Source: Pelagibacterales bacterium MED-G40
GTDB taxonomy: Bacteria > Pseudomonadota > Alphaproteobacteria > Pelagibacterales > Pelagibacteraceae
Assembly (NCBI GenBank): GCA_002457515.1
Contig: NTJN01000002.1
Span: 1 to 64,000, forward strand
DNA: 64,000 nt
Reading direction: 5' to 3'
The translations under genes and the position numbers were made by a program. Of this stretch, positions 62,915-64,000 are shown piece after piece. A model generated the notes under the pieces. That model searched no databases. It saw only the letters and a program-made list of their open reading frames with translations, and was not told the origin of the DNA. Numbering within the stretch: the first letter of the stretch is position 1; each line of letters starts with the position of its first letter.

Positions 62915-64000
62915 ATGAAGTTTTTTTTATTATTTATAATTGTTTTTTTTAATTTTGCTCATGCTAATTCAGCTAATGATCTCATGTTTTTTATAGAGTC
63001 TGCATATAAAAATAATCCAAAATTAAACGCAGAAAGAGAAAACTTAAAATCTACAAAAGAAAATGTAAATATTTCTCGAAGTGAATTTTTACCAAATGTA
63101 ACAGTTACAGGTTCTCAAGACAGCAAACACTCTACAAAACGAACCGATCAAACTGGTTCAGGTCTTTCTGATATAAGCAGAAATACATCAAAAAAATCTA
63201 TTTCAGTTGATCAAAAAATTTTTACAGGCTTTGAAGGTTATAACTCTATGAAAAAGTCTAGACTAGAAGTTGAACAAGCTAATTCTAAATTAAAAAAAAT
63301 TGAACAAGAAATTATCTTAGAGGCAGTAACTGCATACTATGATTTGATTTATAAAGTAAAAAAGAAAGATTTTAATTTAGCTAATGTTGATCTTCTTGAG
63401 AGACAAGTTGAATCTGACAAAGCAAGATTACAAAGAGGTGAAATTACACTTACTGATTTAGCTCAATCGGAATCTTCTTTAGCAGGAGCTAGTGCAAATT
63501 CTATTGTAGCTGAAAATGAATTTTTAAATTCTAAAACGAATTTTGAAAGAGTAATTAGAGTGAGCGCTCCCGAGACAATAGATGAAGACTTTAATTTAAC
63601 AATAAATTTGCCAACAAATCTAAAAGATGTATTAAAATTATCTGAAGAAAATAACCCTAAATTAATCATTGCTAAACTTGATTATGAGATTGCTGAGCGG
63701 GAAGTTAGTATTGAAAGAGCTAAACTATCACCTTCTGCTTCTATTAATTATTCCCGTTCAAAAAGTAACGATTATAGTTCTACAGTCGATGATATTAATG
63801 AAGAGTCTGTAAAAGCCACTGTAACGTGGCCAATTATAAAAGGTGGTGAGAATGTTGCATCTTTAAAAAAATCTAAGTTTAAAAGAGAAAAAAGTAATTT
63901 AATTTTACAGGACACTGCAAATCAGGTTAAGTCCTCTACCACTAATGCCTGGTCTTCATATCAATCTGCAGAAAGTGTTTTAATAGCCACTGAAGCTCAA
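62915..64000 (+). CDS. tolC: TolC-family outer-membrane efflux protein, cut by the right edge
   Basis: The frame opens at the ATG at 62915 and stays open to base 64000 (362 codons, no stop). A signal peptide (FFLLFIIVFFNFAHA) is followed by the TolC repeat pattern: the first coil AYKNNPKLNAERENLKSTKENVNISRSEFLPNVTVTG (quoted in part: NPKLNAERENL, RSEFLPNVTV), LEAVTAYYDLIYK, and a second repeat beginning ENNPKLIIAKLDYEIAERE with AKLSPSASINYS. It forms the outer-membrane channel for tripartite exporters or type I secretion. Partner genes lie outside the window. It was missed by stop-bounded ORF calling. Confidence 0.92.
   Translation, partial: MKFFLLFIIVFFNFAHANSANDLMFFIESAYKNNPKLNAERENLKSTKENVNISRSEFLPNVTVTGSQDSKHSTKRTDQTGSGLSDISRNTSKKSISVDQKIFTGFEGYNSMKKSRLEVEQANSKLKKIEQEIILEAVTAYYDLIYKVKKKDFNLANVDLLERQVESDKARLQRGEITLTDLAQSESSLAGASANSIVAENEFLNSKTNFERVIRVSAPETIDEDFNLTINLPTNLKDVLKLSEENNPKLIIAKLDYEIAEREVSIERAKLSPSASINYSRSKSNDYSSTVDDINEESVKATVTWPIIKGGENVASLKKSKFKREKSNLILQDTANQVKSSTTNAWSSYQSAESVLIATEAQ

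Overview
The window is one stretch of a streamlined marine alphaproteobacterial chromosome, almost certainly SAR11 (Pelagibacterales). The support is a strong A+T bias, Lys/Ile/Asn-rich proteins, intergenic gaps of mostly 0-60 bp with many 1-14 bp gene overlaps, a blue-tuned proteorhodopsin followed by ferredoxin, ferredoxin-NADP reductase and a glutathione S-transferase, and alphaproteobacterial markers such as a DUF1013/TrcR regulator and a DUF4164-zapA pair. Assignment to SAR11 is inference from gene content and style; I ran no search.

Layout. 1-1481: the tail of a methyltransferase cut by the left edge, then a small transaldolase, probably the end of a surface-polysaccharide region. 1495-2001 (minus): rpsU, a cold-shock protein and the initiator tRNA in one tight cassette; rpsU has no ATG/GTG/TTG and appears to start at ATT. 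2062-9611 (minus): purE, trcR, rpmE, suhB, efp, thiE and the carbon genes fba, pgk, tkt. 9671-12532 (plus): zapA group, formyl-THF cyclo-ligase, ymdB-like, yebC. 12529-18964: a RuvC-type resolvase, then tolQRAB-pal-cpoB with tilS. 19086-25499: ftsH, folP, glmM, thiD, purA. 25496-27409 (minus): rpoH and rluD. 27433-27509: tRNA-Arg.

27514-31531 (minus): an accessory-looking set (GT17 glycosyltransferase, 2OG-Fe oxygenase, ABC-2 exporter) running out of tsaC. 31552-37346: xseB, ispA, dxs, aroC, pdxH, ispB. 37494-43915: sohB-like protease, glyQ, glyS, ppdK. 43904-45738 (minus): nadC, nadA. 45800-45884: tRNA-Leu. 45947-55762: DEAD-box helicase, CBS protein, fhs, ygfZ, pyrC, typA, prpE. 55988-58799: the proteorhodopsin and its redox partners. 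58796-59212 (minus): a zinc-cysteine-poor DksA with a near-consensus promoter. 59286-61522: membrane glycosyltransferases. 61637-64000: a GFA-type zinc protein, a glycerate-kinase-like protein and the 5' part of a TolC-type outer-membrane protein cut by the right edge.

How the genes fit together. Gluconeogenesis and pentose interconversion (fba, pgk, tkt, transaldolase, ppdK), one-carbon/folate metabolism (fhs, folP, formyl-THF cyclo-ligase), isoprenoid supply (dxs, ispA, ispB), envelope integrity (Tol-Pal), thiamine completion (thiD, thiE) and light-driven proton pumping sit in compact operons. Almost all genes are housekeeping. I did not find a new defence or mobile system. The most unusual signals are the translation-initiation cassette at 1495-2001, the promoter architecture upstream of tkt and dksA, and the exporter/GT17/oxygenase group next to tRNA-Arg. 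No gene-free stretch exceeds about 230 bp.
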